This document shows, in pieces, positions 1 to 7,359 of a stretch of 20,913 nt of DNA. Source of the DNA: an uncultured Acetatifactor sp. (GTDB lineage Bacteria > Bacillota > Clostridia > Lachnospirales > Lachnospiraceae); the NCBI GenBank assembly GCA_934394515.1, contig CAKRRU010000034.1, forward strand, positions 1 to 20,913, given 5' to 3'. Numbering within the stretch: position 1 is the stretch's first letter; the number at the start of each line of letters is the position of its first letter. Under the pieces are notes generated by a model, which had not been told where the DNA came from, ran no database searches, and worked only from the letters and a program-made list of their open reading frames with translations. The translations under genes were made by a program, and so were the position numbers.

Positions 1-50
1 ATTCCTTTCAATCCTTCAATGGTGTTCTGTAAAATCTGATTCGATATCAT
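1..50 (-). CDS. N-terminal fragment of a gene running off the left edge
   Basis: Only the first 16 codons are present (reads MISNQILQNTIEGLKG, then the window ends). The ATG is preceded by AAGGAG with 6 bases of spacing, which supports a real start. The residues resemble the amino end of PucR/sugar-diacid-type transcriptional regulators of Lachnospiraceae, but 16 residues are too few to identify a family with confidence, so this is recollection rather than proof. It is separated from the upstream yjfB-like gene by a terminator and has its own promoter candidate and a leader of about 120 nt. Confidence 0.6.
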   Translation of the reverse strand, partial: MISNQILQNTIEGLKG

Positions 51-172
51 TCTCTGCTCCTTCAGTCCCCAACCATATTTTTCTTTTGCTGTTACCCCAA
101 AAAGTCACTTCCTAAAACGACATCAACGGATCGTTTCTCCGCAATGCGGCTCTCTATGCTTGATCCCTTGAT

Positions 173-208
173 ATTATACATAATACAAATTTACAAAAAT
201 TCTGGTAA
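173..208 (-). promoter_or_regulatory. Candidate sigma-A promoter for the left-edge gene
   Basis: On the minus strand TTACCA (203-208) is followed after 17 bases by TATTAT (180-185), each close to consensus. A perfect TATAAT (173-178) overlaps just downstream but has no good -35. Either choice starts RNA about 115-125 nt before the ATG at position 50. The leader holds only short stems (CCGC/GCGG and AACG/CGTT) and no riboswitch that I recognise. Confidence 0.45.
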
Positions 209-260
209 AAATGCAATAGTTTTTTATGCACTTTTTAGTAAAATTGCTATTTTTCTCTCG

Positions 261-298
261 AAAAAAGAGTCCGGGAAATAGTTTCACCGAACTCTTTT
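261..298 (-). terminator. Rho-independent terminator after the yjfB-like gene
   Basis: On the minus strand AAAAGAGT pairs with ACTCTTTT, continued by an inner CGG/CCG after one mismatch, with a 12-base loop. The 3' arm runs into a T tract (TTTTTT). It lies 37 bases beyond the stop of the yjfB-like gene and closes the CPBP protease - thioesterase - cvfB - yjfB unit. The rest of the gene-free stretch 51-335 holds the promoter and leader of the next gene and AT-rich sequence in which I see nothing else. Confidence 0.8.
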
Positions 299-335
299 CG
301 TTATAGCGTTTATTCTGTTATCTCTTCACAGTGTA

Positions 336-527
336 TTAAAGCCGCAGATCAATATTGCCACCCAGTTCGGGAGTTACACTTCTCTCCATCGCTGCGGAGT
401 CGATCAGCTCTACCACTGCCTGTCCCTGTGCTTCCCGGGTATCCATGGCTTTGCCAAGCACCGCCATTCCTACCTTTGTCTGTAGATTACCGGAAGCCAT
501 TGACATTGATAAACTTGCAATATCCAT
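336..527 (-). CDS. YjfB-like putative motility protein
   Basis: A 63-residue protein beginning MDIASLSMSM, matching the short Firmicutes YjfB family (putative motility protein), whose members start with this MDIxxLS pattern and carry a following Q-x-x-V-G-x-A-V-L-x-K-x-M-D segment, seen here as QTKVGMAVLGKAMD at about residues 16-29. No signal peptide or membrane segment is visible; the length is normal for the family. The molecular role is unknown; the motility link is family knowledge, consistent with flagellar genes elsewhere in the window. The start has an excellent AGGAGGTG site. The gene is 51 bases after cvfB and is followed by a terminator; an extended -10 promoter candidate in the gap could express it alone. 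Confidence 0.8.
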   Translation of the reverse strand: MDIASLSMSMASGNLQTKVGMAVLGKAMDTREAQGQAVVELIDSAAMERSVTPELGGNIDLRL

Positions 528-552
528 GGTAACACCTCCTGTCTTTGTCCTT

Positions 553-561
553 ACTATAGCA
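553..561 (-). promoter_or_regulatory. Extended -10 promoter candidate for the yjfB-like gene
   Basis: The minus strand reads TGCTATAGT, an extended -10 element (TGn plus TATAGT), in the 51-base gap after cvfB and about 25 bases before the yjfB ATG. No recognisable -35 and no sigma-28 GCCGATAA is present. The gene may instead be expressed only by read-through from cvfB. Confidence 0.35.
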
Positions 562-578
562 CACTTTTTCTGTTTCCG

Positions 579-1430
579 CTACACTTTCTGCACTCTGCGG
601 ATACTTTTCTCTGTGATGATGATCCTGCCTTCCTTTAACAGATGTCCCACGGCACGTTTGAACTCGTTCTTACTCATACCTGTCTCGTAGGTAATGACCT
701 CCGGAGCTGCCTTATCATTAAAGGGCAGAGAGCCCTCATAGCTGTCTAACAGTTTCTCGATCTTCTCCGCATCCTTCTGTATCTGTAAGTACGCCTTCTC
801 CCGGATACTCAGGGTCAGTTTGCCGTCTTCCAGTACTTTTGCCACTCTGGCTGTCACCCGGTCTCCGATCTTCAATTCTTTTTCTCCGAATAGCTCCTTT
901 TTAGGGATCAATGCGGAAAAGCAGTCATCCACCGCCACAAATGCTCCGAAGTTTTTACTGATCTCGTAGATTCTTCCGGTCACCGTATCATCCTTTTTGT
1001 ACGGGCTGTCCGTGCGCAGCTGCTCATAGACATTCATAGTGGCACACAATCTGCCGCTCTTGTCGATATAGAGAGAAGCCAGCACCTGGTCTCCCGCTTT
1101 CACTTTGCGGGTCTGCTGTTTGAAAGGTAAAAATAAGTCCTTCTCCAGTCCCCAGTCCAGAAACGCTCCCACTTTTCCTACCTGTGCCACCGTAAGCAGT
1201 GCCACCTGTCCCAGGCAGAGCTTCGGTGTCCTTGTCGTAGCGATGAGCCTGTCACTGGAATCCCGGTACAGAAATACTTCCAGTTCATCTCCGACTTCTG
1301 CTCCCTCCGGCACCTGTTTTGCCGGCAGCAATACCTTATCATCGGGTGCTCCCTCGGCTGCCAGATAAACTCCGAATTCTACTTTTTTCACTATTACCAG
1401 CGTCTGTTTTTCGCCTAATCTTAATTCCAC
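579..1430 (-). CDS. cvfB: CvfB-type S1-domain RNA-binding protein
   Basis: 283 residues with the CvfB architecture: three S1-like OB folds at about residues 1-65, 70-135 and 145-210, then a carboxyl winged-helix domain at about 220-283 (GMSKNEFKRAVGHLLKEGRI and a basic end). In staphylococci CvfB is a cytoplasmic RNA-binding protein affecting virulence-gene expression; in gut Clostridia its target is unknown. The start is GTG, not ATG: the codon at 1430-1428 follows AGGAG with 5 bases of spacing. An ATG two bases upstream (1432-1430) is out of frame and stops after MWN. It begins 24 bases after the acyl-ACP thioesterase, so the two are probably co-transcribed. Confidence 0.9.
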   Translation of the reverse strand: MELRLGEKQTLVIVKKVEFGVYLAAEGAPDDKVLLPAKQVPEGAEVGDELEVFLYRDSSDRLIATTRTPKLCLGQVALLTVAQVGKVGAFLDWGLEKDLFLPFKQQTRKVKAGDQVLASLYIDKSGRLCATMNVYEQLRTDSPYKKDDTVTGRIYEISKNFGAFVAVDDCFSALIPKKELFGEKELKIGDRVTARVAKVLEDGKLTLSIREKAYLQIQKDAEKIEKLLDSYEGSLPFNDKAAPEVITYETGMSKNEFKRAVGHLLKEGRIIITEKSIRRVQKV

Positions 1431-1454
1431 ATTTTCTCCTGTTCCGACAGGCTG

Positions 1455-2165
1455 TTATTCCTGTCTCTGAAACTCTGCCGATACATAAGGTTTCCCTGCT
1501 TCATCCTGCAGGCAGATGACATAACCGTTCTCCGTCCGTACTACATAGGGGTGCAGCACGTCATCCAGAAATGCCTGTTTTTTATACTCTGCACGCATCT
1601 GGCGGATCACGAAGTCATCCGGCAGATACTCCATGGCAATATTCACATATTGCCCGTTATTTACATGATGATTGGTATCCAGATGATGCTTTTTCACCAC
1701 GATGGGTTCCGGCATTTCACCTCCCTCTGGTACGACGACCTTGCGGGAAGCATAGTCCATATCCAGCTTTTCATCCGTTGCATAGCCCTTCTGCATGGCT
1801 TCGTTTACCATCACCGGCTTCCCGGTCCGGACATCCAGCAGGCTCCACAGAGAATTGGCTTTGGCCAGATATTCGCCCTGTTCATCCAGCATGGCAAAAT
1901 TACGGTAGCCCAGAAACGCCTTCAATTCATAAGGGAGCGTTACGATCTTTACCTTTTCCCCCAGTTTCGGATAACGGTTCACCACGATCTGCCAGGCGGA
2001 AAGCACCCACACCTGACCGATCTCCTTCATATAATCGATTCCCAGTCCGAGATCTTCCGACTGGAAAGTTGAGCAGTCCTGAAAATAATTCAACAATGCA
2101 TCCAGTGTAAGATTCCCCTCACTGTCTGTCTCACTGTAACGTATTCTGCTGTCAAATGCATACAT
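1455..2165 (-). CDS. Acyl-ACP thioesterase (FatA/FatB-like, double hotdog)
   Basis: 236 residues from the chosen start, the normal size for bacterial acyl-ACP thioesterases that hydrolyse acyl-acyl carrier protein to free fatty acid in the cytoplasm. The amino hotdog begins MYAFDSRIRYSETDSEGNLT. The second hotdog carries HHLDTNHHVNNGQYV at about residues 160-174, the place of the family's catalytic Asn/His (D-x-N-x-H-V-N-N). The start at 2165 has AAAGGAG 12 bases upstream and gives the family-like amino end. A longer frame from 2204 adds 13 residues (MRQKTAAKEIKYT) without a good ribosome site, so I reject it. It follows the CPBP protease by 48 bases. Chain-length specificity cannot be read from sequence. 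Confidence 0.9.
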   Translation of the reverse strand: MYAFDSRIRYSETDSEGNLTLDALLNYFQDCSTFQSEDLGLGIDYMKEIGQVWVLSAWQIVVNRYPKLGEKVKIVTLPYELKAFLGYRNFAMLDEQGEYLAKANSLWSLLDVRTGKPVMVNEAMQKGYATDEKLDMDYASRKVVVPEGGEMPEPIVVKKHHLDTNHHVNNGQYVNIAMEYLPDDFVIRQMRAEYKKQAFLDDVLHPYVVRTENGYVICLQDEAGKPYVSAEFQRQE

Positions 2166-2213
2166 AGTATACTTTATCTCCTTTGCGGCGGTCTTCTGCC
2201 GCATTCGTTCTTC

Positions 2214-3227
2214 TTACAGATTACCCGTAATTGCCATTGTGATCTCCGGGAACATCTGAATAATGATCATCACGATCCAGAAAATACAATAGCACAGCAT
2301 TCCCGGATTGCAGATCACGGTTTTAAATCTCTGTCCCTTTGCGATCTGTCCCGGCTCAACAGCCAGTTTTTTACGGAATACAATGAACAATACGATTCCC
2401 GTAACCAGTGCTGCCAGCACAAACAATACATAGATCATATAGAAGATCCAGCCGGGCAGGTATTTCATCATATAATCCATGACAGCCTGAGAATCCGCAC
2501 CGTTCATGATGACCTCCTGGTACTCATCCAGATGGATCGCTTTCAGCAGCAGAACGCTCACGACCGCTCCCATGAAATTAATGCACATATGCAGACCGAT
2601 GGTCACTCTCAGCTCCCCGGTCTTCACATACAGAAATGCCAGAAACATTCCCAGCAGAAACGCATAGGCAAACTGGTTCAGATTACCATGGAACAGTCCG
2701 AACATCAGGCCGGACAGAACGATTGCTGTCCCCTGACCGTATTTCACGGTACGATCCACGATCAGTTTCCGGAAAACATATTCCTCCAGAATCGGTGCAC
2801 AGATCACCATATAGAGAAATGTCACGATCATATTGGAACCGGTGGCATAGGTCATCAGCGCATTATCCACTGCAGAGCCCTTCAGTGCTCCTACTATCGT
2901 AGTGATCAATGTTCCTGCCAGATTGCCACAGTACATCAGTGCAAAACACATGATCAGAGTCAGAATAAACTGTCCGGGACTGATGCTTTTCTTCGCAGGT
3001 GCTTCTCCGGGCATCCGCTTTACGAGCGCGATCAGTACCGGCATTCCTACCAGATACAACGGCAGCACTGCCAGGATCAGGCTTATGGTCGTATCCTGCA
3101 GCCACTCCGGCTTCACCACACTTACGATCCCCATCACTGCCATCTGTGCGGCATAGATAACCAATGTTCCGATCAGGAATCTCCATCCCAGACCGGAAAA
3201 GTTTTTCTTCATACTCCTCGTATCCAT
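2214..3227 (-). CDS. CPBP-family (CAAX-type) intramembrane metalloprotease
   Basis: 337 residues, polytopic (about eight hydrophobic segments). All CPBP motifs are present: EEYVFR at about 148-153 (EExxxR), FGLFH at about 176-180 (FxxxH), and HMCIN at about 213-217 (HxxxN); these glutamates, histidines and asparagine form the presumed metal or catalytic site of Rce1-type enzymes. Bacterial relatives include bacteriocin-immunity and membrane-processing proteins; the substrate here is unknown. The start at 3227 follows GGGGAG with 7 bases of spacing. The frame extends 17 codons further upstream to 3278 without a ribosome site, so the shorter form is preferred. It is the first gene of the unit leading to the thioesterase, cvfB and yjfB-like genes. 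A role in self-immunity is possible, but no bacteriocin gene is nearby. Confidence 0.88.
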   Translation of the reverse strand: MDTRSMKKNFSGLGWRFLIGTLVIYAAQMAVMGIVSVVKPEWLQDTTISLILAVLPLYLVGMPVLIALVKRMPGEAPAKKSISPGQFILTLIMCFALMYCGNLAGTLITTIVGALKGSAVDNALMTYATGSNMIVTFLYMVICAPILEEYVFRKLIVDRTVKYGQGTAIVLSGLMFGLFHGNLNQFAYAFLLGMFLAFLYVKTGELRVTIGLHMCINFMGAVVSVLLLKAIHLDEYQEVIMNGADSQAVMDYMMKYLPGWIFYMIYVLFVLAALVTGIVLFIVFRKKLAVEPGQIAKGQRFKTVICNPGMLCYCIFWIVMIIIQMFPEITMAITGNL

Positions 3228-3294
3228 TTTTATCTCCCCTGCTTTTTGTTTATACGATAGATATTTTCTATGCTTCATTATCTACGTTCTTTTC

Positions 3295-3303
3295 ATCATA
3301 ACA
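3295..3303 (-). promoter_or_regulatory. Extended -10 promoter candidate for the CPBP protease unit
   Basis: The minus strand reads TGTTATGAT, an extended -10 (TGn + TATGAT), about 68 bases before the protease ATG and just downstream of the ptsH terminator. The -35 position (TTTCAC at 17 bases) is poor, as is usual for extended -10 promoters. Confidence 0.45.
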
Positions 3304-3337
3304 TAAATCCTTTGACTGTGAAACTATATTTTCTGCT

Positions 3338-3375
3338 AAAAAAGCTGCGCACCCCGTTTTCCGGTCATGCACAGC
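3338..3375 (-). terminator. Rho-independent terminator after ptsH
   Basis: In the minus-strand RNA GCUGUGCA pairs with UGCGCAGC (8 pairs, one G-U). The loop has an inner CCG/CGG stem, and the 3' arm runs directly into six T. It begins 26 bases after the ptsH stop, so ptsH is probably terminated before the CPBP protease unit. Confidence 0.88.
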
Positions 3376-3401
3376 CTCCTGCTCTTATCTTATGACAATA
3401 A

Positions 3402-3665
3402 TTATTCTCCGAGACCATTCTCTACGGCTTCTACCAGAGTCTTCAGAGCTTCTGCCTCGTCCTCGCCTTCACATACGAATTCGATCTCATCCCCACACTT
3501 TACGCAGGCTCCCAGTACACTGAGCACGCTCTTGGCATTCGCGGTATTTTCACGGAATTTGAAGGTGATCAAGGATTTGAACTGCATTGCCTCCTTGCAC
3601 AGAATTCCGGCGGGACGCAGATGCAGACCCGTAGGATTCTTGATTACGACTTTCTGACTTACCAT
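3402..3665 (-). CDS. ptsH: HPr phosphocarrier protein of the PTS
   Basis: 87 residues, the standard HPr length. The active-site phosphorylation histidine is His15 in GLHLRPA (residues 13-19), and the regulatory serine is Ser46 (NAKSVLSVLG at 43-52), which HPr kinase modifies in Firmicutes for catabolite control. HPr carries phosphate from enzyme I to sugar EII complexes in the cytoplasm. Both key residues argue for a true HPr, not a Crh-like form lacking His15. The start has GGAGGG 8 bases upstream. It has its own promoter and terminator and sits alone between glmM and the CPBP protease; ptsI is not in the window. Confidence 0.95.
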   Translation of the reverse strand: MVSQKVVIKNPTGLHLRPAGILCKEAMQFKSLITFKFRENTANAKSVLSVLGACVKCGDEIEFVCEGEDEAEALKTLVEAVENGLGE

Positions 3666-3746
3666 ATAATAAACCCTCCAATATCTATATTATTCTGCAT
3701 TATTTTCTTCTAGTAGTTTAGGAATTTACTTTTCATTTACATTTCT

Positions 3747-3775
3747 ATCATAGCATGAATGAAAAGCATTCACAA
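3747..3775 (-). promoter_or_regulatory. Sigma-A promoter for ptsH
   Basis: TTGTGA (3770-3775) is followed after exactly 17 bases by TATGAT (3747-3752), preceded by TGC so that the -10 is extended. It lies in the gap after glmM and gives a leader of about 75 nt. A 6-bp hairpin (CAGACA/TGTCTG, 3786-3809) right after the glmM stop precedes it but lacks a T tract. Confidence 0.7.
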
Positions 3776-3809
3776 GGGCTTTTATCAGACAACTTTCGGA
3801 ATCTGTCTG

Positions 3810-5159
3810 TCAGAACATGATGTCCTGGATCAGATTGGCAAGCTTCTGTGCTTCTTCCTGGATCACCTGCTGATCCTTTCCTTCGATCATGACTCTTACC
3901 AGGGGTTCTGTTCCGGAAGGACGGATCAGTACGCGGCCTTCTCCGGCGAACTTTTCTTCCAGTTTCTCAATGGCAGCTGCGATCTCCGGATATTCCATGT
4001 ATTTCTCTTTTTTATGGTTTGCTACCTTTGCATTTACAAGTGCCTGGGGCAGCACTTCCATTACCTCAGCCAGCTCCGACAGCGGCTTCCCGGTATCTAC
4101 CATGACCTGCAGCAAATGCAGTGCGCTGAGTAGTCCGTCTCCGGTGGTATTTTCATCCAGGAAGATAATATGTCCGGACTGTTCCCCTCCGAGGCTGGCT
4201 CCGATCTCCTTCATACGTTCCAGTACGTAACGGTCGCCTACCTTGGTCTTCTCCATATGGATATCGTTCTTCTCAGCCATCAGGAAGAATCCCAGATTGC
4301 TCATGACAGTTGCCACGATGGTATCCTTTTTCAGGGTTCCTTTGCTCTTCATGTAATTGCCGACGATCGCCATGATCTGGTCACCGTCTACGATCTTACC
4401 ATTCTCATCCACAGCCAGCAGTCTGTCTGCATCTCCATCGAATGCCAGACCGACATTGGCCTTTTCATAAACCACTCTCGCCTGCAGTTCCTCCATGTGG
4501 GTGGAGCCGCAGTTGGCGTTAATATTCGTACCGTCCGGATTGTTGTGGATGGCTACCACGTTGCCTCCCAGCTCCTTCAGGCATTCTACGGAAGTATAGA
4601 AGGACGCACCCTCCGCACAGTCTACCACGATCTTCAGTCCGGTCAGGTCTACATTGACCGCTCTCATGGCATGATTGATGTATTCTTCTCTGGCATCGGT
4701 ACGGTATTTGATCTTGCCTACGCCGGGACCGATAGGGAACTTGATGCCGGGCATATTGCCGCGGATCAGTGCTTCGATCTCATCTTCCAGGGCATCGGGC
4801 AGCTTATAGCCGTTGCCGTCAAAGAATTTGATACCGTTGAATTCTACCGGATTATGTGATGCAGAGATCACAACCCCGGCATCCACTTTGTATTTCTTTG
4901 TCAGGTAGGCCACTGCGGGGGTAGGGATCACACCGACATAGATACAGTTCGCACCTACGGAGCATGCGCCTGCCATTAACGCATTTGCAAGCATGTCTCC
5001 GGATATTCTGGTATCGCATCCCACCATGATGGTAGGCTTGTGTTCGTTTTCCTTAGTAAGCACATACGCACCTGCCTGCCCCAGCTGCATTGCAAGCGTC
5101 GGGGTCAATTCTTCATTGGCAATACCACGTACGCCATCCGTTCCAAACATTCTAGCCAT
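3810..5159 (-). CDS. glmM: Phosphoglucosamine mutase
   Basis: 449 residues, the normal GlmM length. It converts glucosamine-6-phosphate to glucosamine-1-phosphate in the cytoplasm, feeding UDP-GlcNAc and peptidoglycan. Visible motifs are MFGTDGVRG at the amino end, the phosphoserine loop SASHNP with the catalytic serine at about 101, the magnesium loop DGDADR at 241-246, the sugar-binding GEQSGH at 325-330, and the phosphate-binding RPSGTEPLVR at 413-422. A ribosome site AGAGG lies 9 bases before the ATG. It follows cdaR by 29 bases as the last gene of the cdaA-cdaR-glmM trio; in other Firmicutes GlmM binds CdaA and lowers its activity. Confidence 0.98.
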   Translation of the reverse strand: MARMFGTDGVRGIANEELTPTLAMQLGQAGAYVLTKENEHKPTIMVGCDTRISGDMLANALMAGACSVGANCIYVGVIPTPAVAYLTKKYKVDAGVVISASHNPVEFNGIKFFDGNGYKLPDALEDEIEALIRGNMPGIKFPIGPGVGKIKYRTDAREEYINHAMRAVNVDLTGLKIVVDCAEGASFYTSVECLKELGGNVVAIHNNPDGTNINANCGSTHMEELQARVVYEKANVGLAFDGDADRLLAVDENGKIVDGDQIMAIVGNYMKSKGTLKKDTIVATVMSNLGFFLMAEKNDIHMEKTKVGDRYVLERMKEIGASLGGEQSGHIIFLDENTTGDGLLSALHLLQVMVDTGKPLSELAEVMEVLPQALVNAKVANHKKEKYMEYPEIAAAIEKLEEKFAGEGRVLIRPSGTEPLVRVMIEGKDQQVIQEEAQKLANLIQDIMF

Positions 5160-5188
5160 TATAAAAATCCTCTCATTCCATCTATTAA

Positions 5189-6472
5189 TTATTCTGTCTC
5201 CTGCTCTTTCAGCCGGATATGGATTTTGACATCATTTTCTATCGTAATATTTTCCGACAGATTAAATGTCACGGGAAGCGTATAATTGCCCGGTGTCAGT
5301 TCTTCGACACCGTTGTCTTCCATCCATTTCCCCAGATCCAGTACTCCCGTTACCGTATTGTCACGCAGAACGCTGACATCTCTCTCCAGTCCAGATACCG
5401 TGATATCATAGGTATCTGCCACTGTGGTGATCTCCGCTTCCATACCCTCCGGCACTCCGCTGACGGTAATATTCTCTGCCGGTACGGATAACTCCTTCGT
5501 GTCAACAGGCTCAATATATACCGTTGCCGTAATCTTGCCGTCGAAGTTCTTATCCGCAAGTCTTACGTTGGAGGGCAGATAATCCTTCAGGTTGATGATG
5601 TCTACCAGATCACCGGACTGTCCGGTGATGTTCATACGTTCTTCCGGTATCGTGATCGCGGATATTCCTGCCAGTGTGGATGCCGTTCCGGCGATCTTGA
5701 CTGTGGACACGCTGCTCGTCACTTCTCCGGTGGCCATATAACCGTCCTCAGGCACACCCATATATTCGATCTCTACCGGTACTTCCTTCGTCGCAAGTAC
5801 TTCTACCGTCATATGGGCGGAATCTACATTCTTCTTGACCGTTTCCAGTGTCAGTTCATTGTCATCCGCATCATACAGCTTGATGTCCACGTTTGCGGAC
5901 AGACTGCTGGTGGAATCCGCCACATTAATATCTACACCGGCGTGATCGATCTGTGTGATTGCTGACTTCGGACCGGTGACTTCGATATTCGTCTGGTCCA
6001 GCGTTACATTACCGATCATATAACCGGATGCCACTTCTCCTACGGTAGTGCTCTCCAGTTTGATCCATTTGCTGGCCTTATCTTCCACATTCAGCCGTAC
6101 AGAATCATGGTTTCCCTTGATCTCTACAGAGTCATTGCTGATATTCTCACAATAATAGGTGATCGCGATCGTATTGATATCCGTCAGCTTGCTCATGTCC
6201 GCTTCCGCCACGATATCACTTCTGCGCAGTTCGGATTTTACAATACTCTGGGGGCCTGTTACCGTCACTCTTACCAGATTACTGTTATCCAGTACTTCAT
6301 ATACTTTTCCTTCTTCATCCAGCAGTTCGGTGTTGATCAGCTTCACCTGAATATTGCTGAAGGTCACTGTGTCCTTGGGGTCATAGATCTGCGCCACCAG
6401 AAACCACAATACAAAGGCCAGCACCAGAGAAGCAAGTTTCAGTCCAAGATTACGTGTCAGTAATTTTTTCAT
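5189..6472 (-). CDS. cdaR: CdaR, YbbR-domain regulator of the c-di-AMP cyclase
   Basis: 427 residues: one amino-terminal membrane helix (about 10-30, LKLASLVLAFVLWFLVAQIY) followed by an extracytoplasmic region with about four YbbR-like beta repeats (roughly 34-120, 130-215, 225-310, 325-420). CdaR is the membrane-anchored partner that modulates the diadenylate cyclase CdaA. The start codon overlaps the cdaA stop as ATGA (6469-6472), so translation is probably coupled. The nearest good ribosome site (GGAG) is about 12 bases upstream, and a weaker GAGAAG lies closer. Note that this CdaR is unrelated to the carbohydrate-diacid regulator of the same symbol. Confidence 0.95.
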   Translation of the reverse strand: MKKLLTRNLGLKLASLVLAFVLWFLVAQIYDPKDTVTFSNIQVKLINTELLDEEGKVYEVLDNSNLVRVTVTGPQSIVKSELRRSDIVAEADMSKLTDINTIAITYYCENISNDSVEIKGNHDSVRLNVEDKASKWIKLESTTVGEVASGYMIGNVTLDQTNIEVTGPKSAITQIDHAGVDINVADSTSSLSANVDIKLYDADDNELTLETVKKNVDSAHMTVEVLATKEVPVEIEYMGVPEDGYMATGEVTSSVSTVKIAGTASTLAGISAITIPEERMNITGQSGDLVDIINLKDYLPSNVRLADKNFDGKITATVYIEPVDTKELSVPAENITVSGVPEGMEAEITTVADTYDITVSGLERDVSVLRDNTVTGVLDLGKWMEDNGVEELTPGNYTLPVTFNLSENITIENDVKIHIRLKEQETE

Positions 6473-7344
6473 TTCTTCTCACGGCTCCTTCCCTTCCAGA
6501 TTCGGCGGCTTTTGTGTTCCTCTCCGGTATTGTTCAGGATCTTATGCATTCTGTCACGAAGAGAATCCGCATCCAGATTGCGTTCAAGCTCTCCTTCATA
6601 TGCCACACTGATCTTACCCGTCTCTTCGGATACGATCACTGTCAGCGAATCCGTCACTTCGGAAATACCTACTCCGGCACGATGTCTCGTTCCCAGTTCT
6701 TTACTCAGTCCCAGGTTGTCGGATAACGGAAGATAACAGGTCGCGGATGCGACTCTGTTGCCGCGCACGATGACTGCTCCGTCGTGAAGCGGTGTATTAT
6801 GTTCAAAAATATTGATCAGGAGCTGACTGGTAACAATACCGTCCACATCAATCCCCGTTCTCTCATAATCCCGCAGTGAAACTTTCTGCTCGATCACAAT
6901 AAGGGCTCCCGTTTTCACCTTACCCATTTCCACACAGGCCTTTGTGATCTCATTGATGGTCTTTTCGGAAAACGCTTCATTTACCCGGTGATTGTTGTCA
7001 AAGGGCAGAACGGAACTGATAATGTTTTTCTTGCCCAGTTCCTCCAACGCTTTTCGCAATTCCGGCTGCAGCACCACTATGAGGGCTGTCACCGCAAATC
7101 CCAGAACGTTCTGCGCCATCCACAGGATCGTCGTCATCCGGAAAAAATAAGCCAGCAGTAAAAAAATGAGAATAACAATCAGACCCTTGAGCAATACCCA
7201 TGCCCGGGTCGTTTTCATCCACACTAACGCATAATACAGCAGCACCGCAATGATCAGGATCTCGACCACATCGCCGAAATCCATGGTTGTGCGATAACTG
7301 CTGAAATTTTTAACATATTCTGCCAGCTTATCCCCTAACTGCAT
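6469..7344 (-). CDS. cdaA: CdaA membrane diadenylate cyclase
   Basis: 291 residues. Three membrane helices lie in the first ~95 residues (about 25-40, 48-68 and 74-92), then the DisA_N/DAC catalytic domain at about 100-255. Active-site motifs are DGA at 188-190 and GTRHRAG at 218-224, both needed to condense two ATP into c-di-AMP. The product is a second messenger for potassium, osmotic and cell-wall control. The upstream AAAGG leaves only about 3 bases to the ATG, unusually short, so initiation may be weak. It begins 15 bases after the 390-aa membrane protein and overlaps cdaR by 4 bases. No other DAC protein is in the window. Confidence 0.97.
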   Translation of the reverse strand: MQLGDKLAEYVKNFSSYRTTMDFGDVVEILIIAVLLYYALVWMKTTRAWVLLKGLIVILIFLLLAYFFRMTTILWMAQNVLGFAVTALIVVLQPELRKALEELGKKNIISSVLPFDNNHRVNEAFSEKTINEITKACVEMGKVKTGALIVIEQKVSLRDYERTGIDVDGIVTSQLLINIFEHNTPLHDGAVIVRGNRVASATCYLPLSDNLGLSKELGTRHRAGVGISEVTDSLTVIVSEETGKISVAYEGELERNLDADSLRDRMHKILNNTGEEHKSRRIWKGRSREKK

Positions 7345-7359
7345 TTTCCTTTAATCCCT

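Noticed and set aside
3786..3809. Inverted repeat CAGACA/TGTCTG right after the glmM stop, as a terminator
   Set aside because: Only six pairs with a 12-base loop, and no T tract follows on the minus strand (it reads ATAAAAGCCC), so it is unlikely to terminate.
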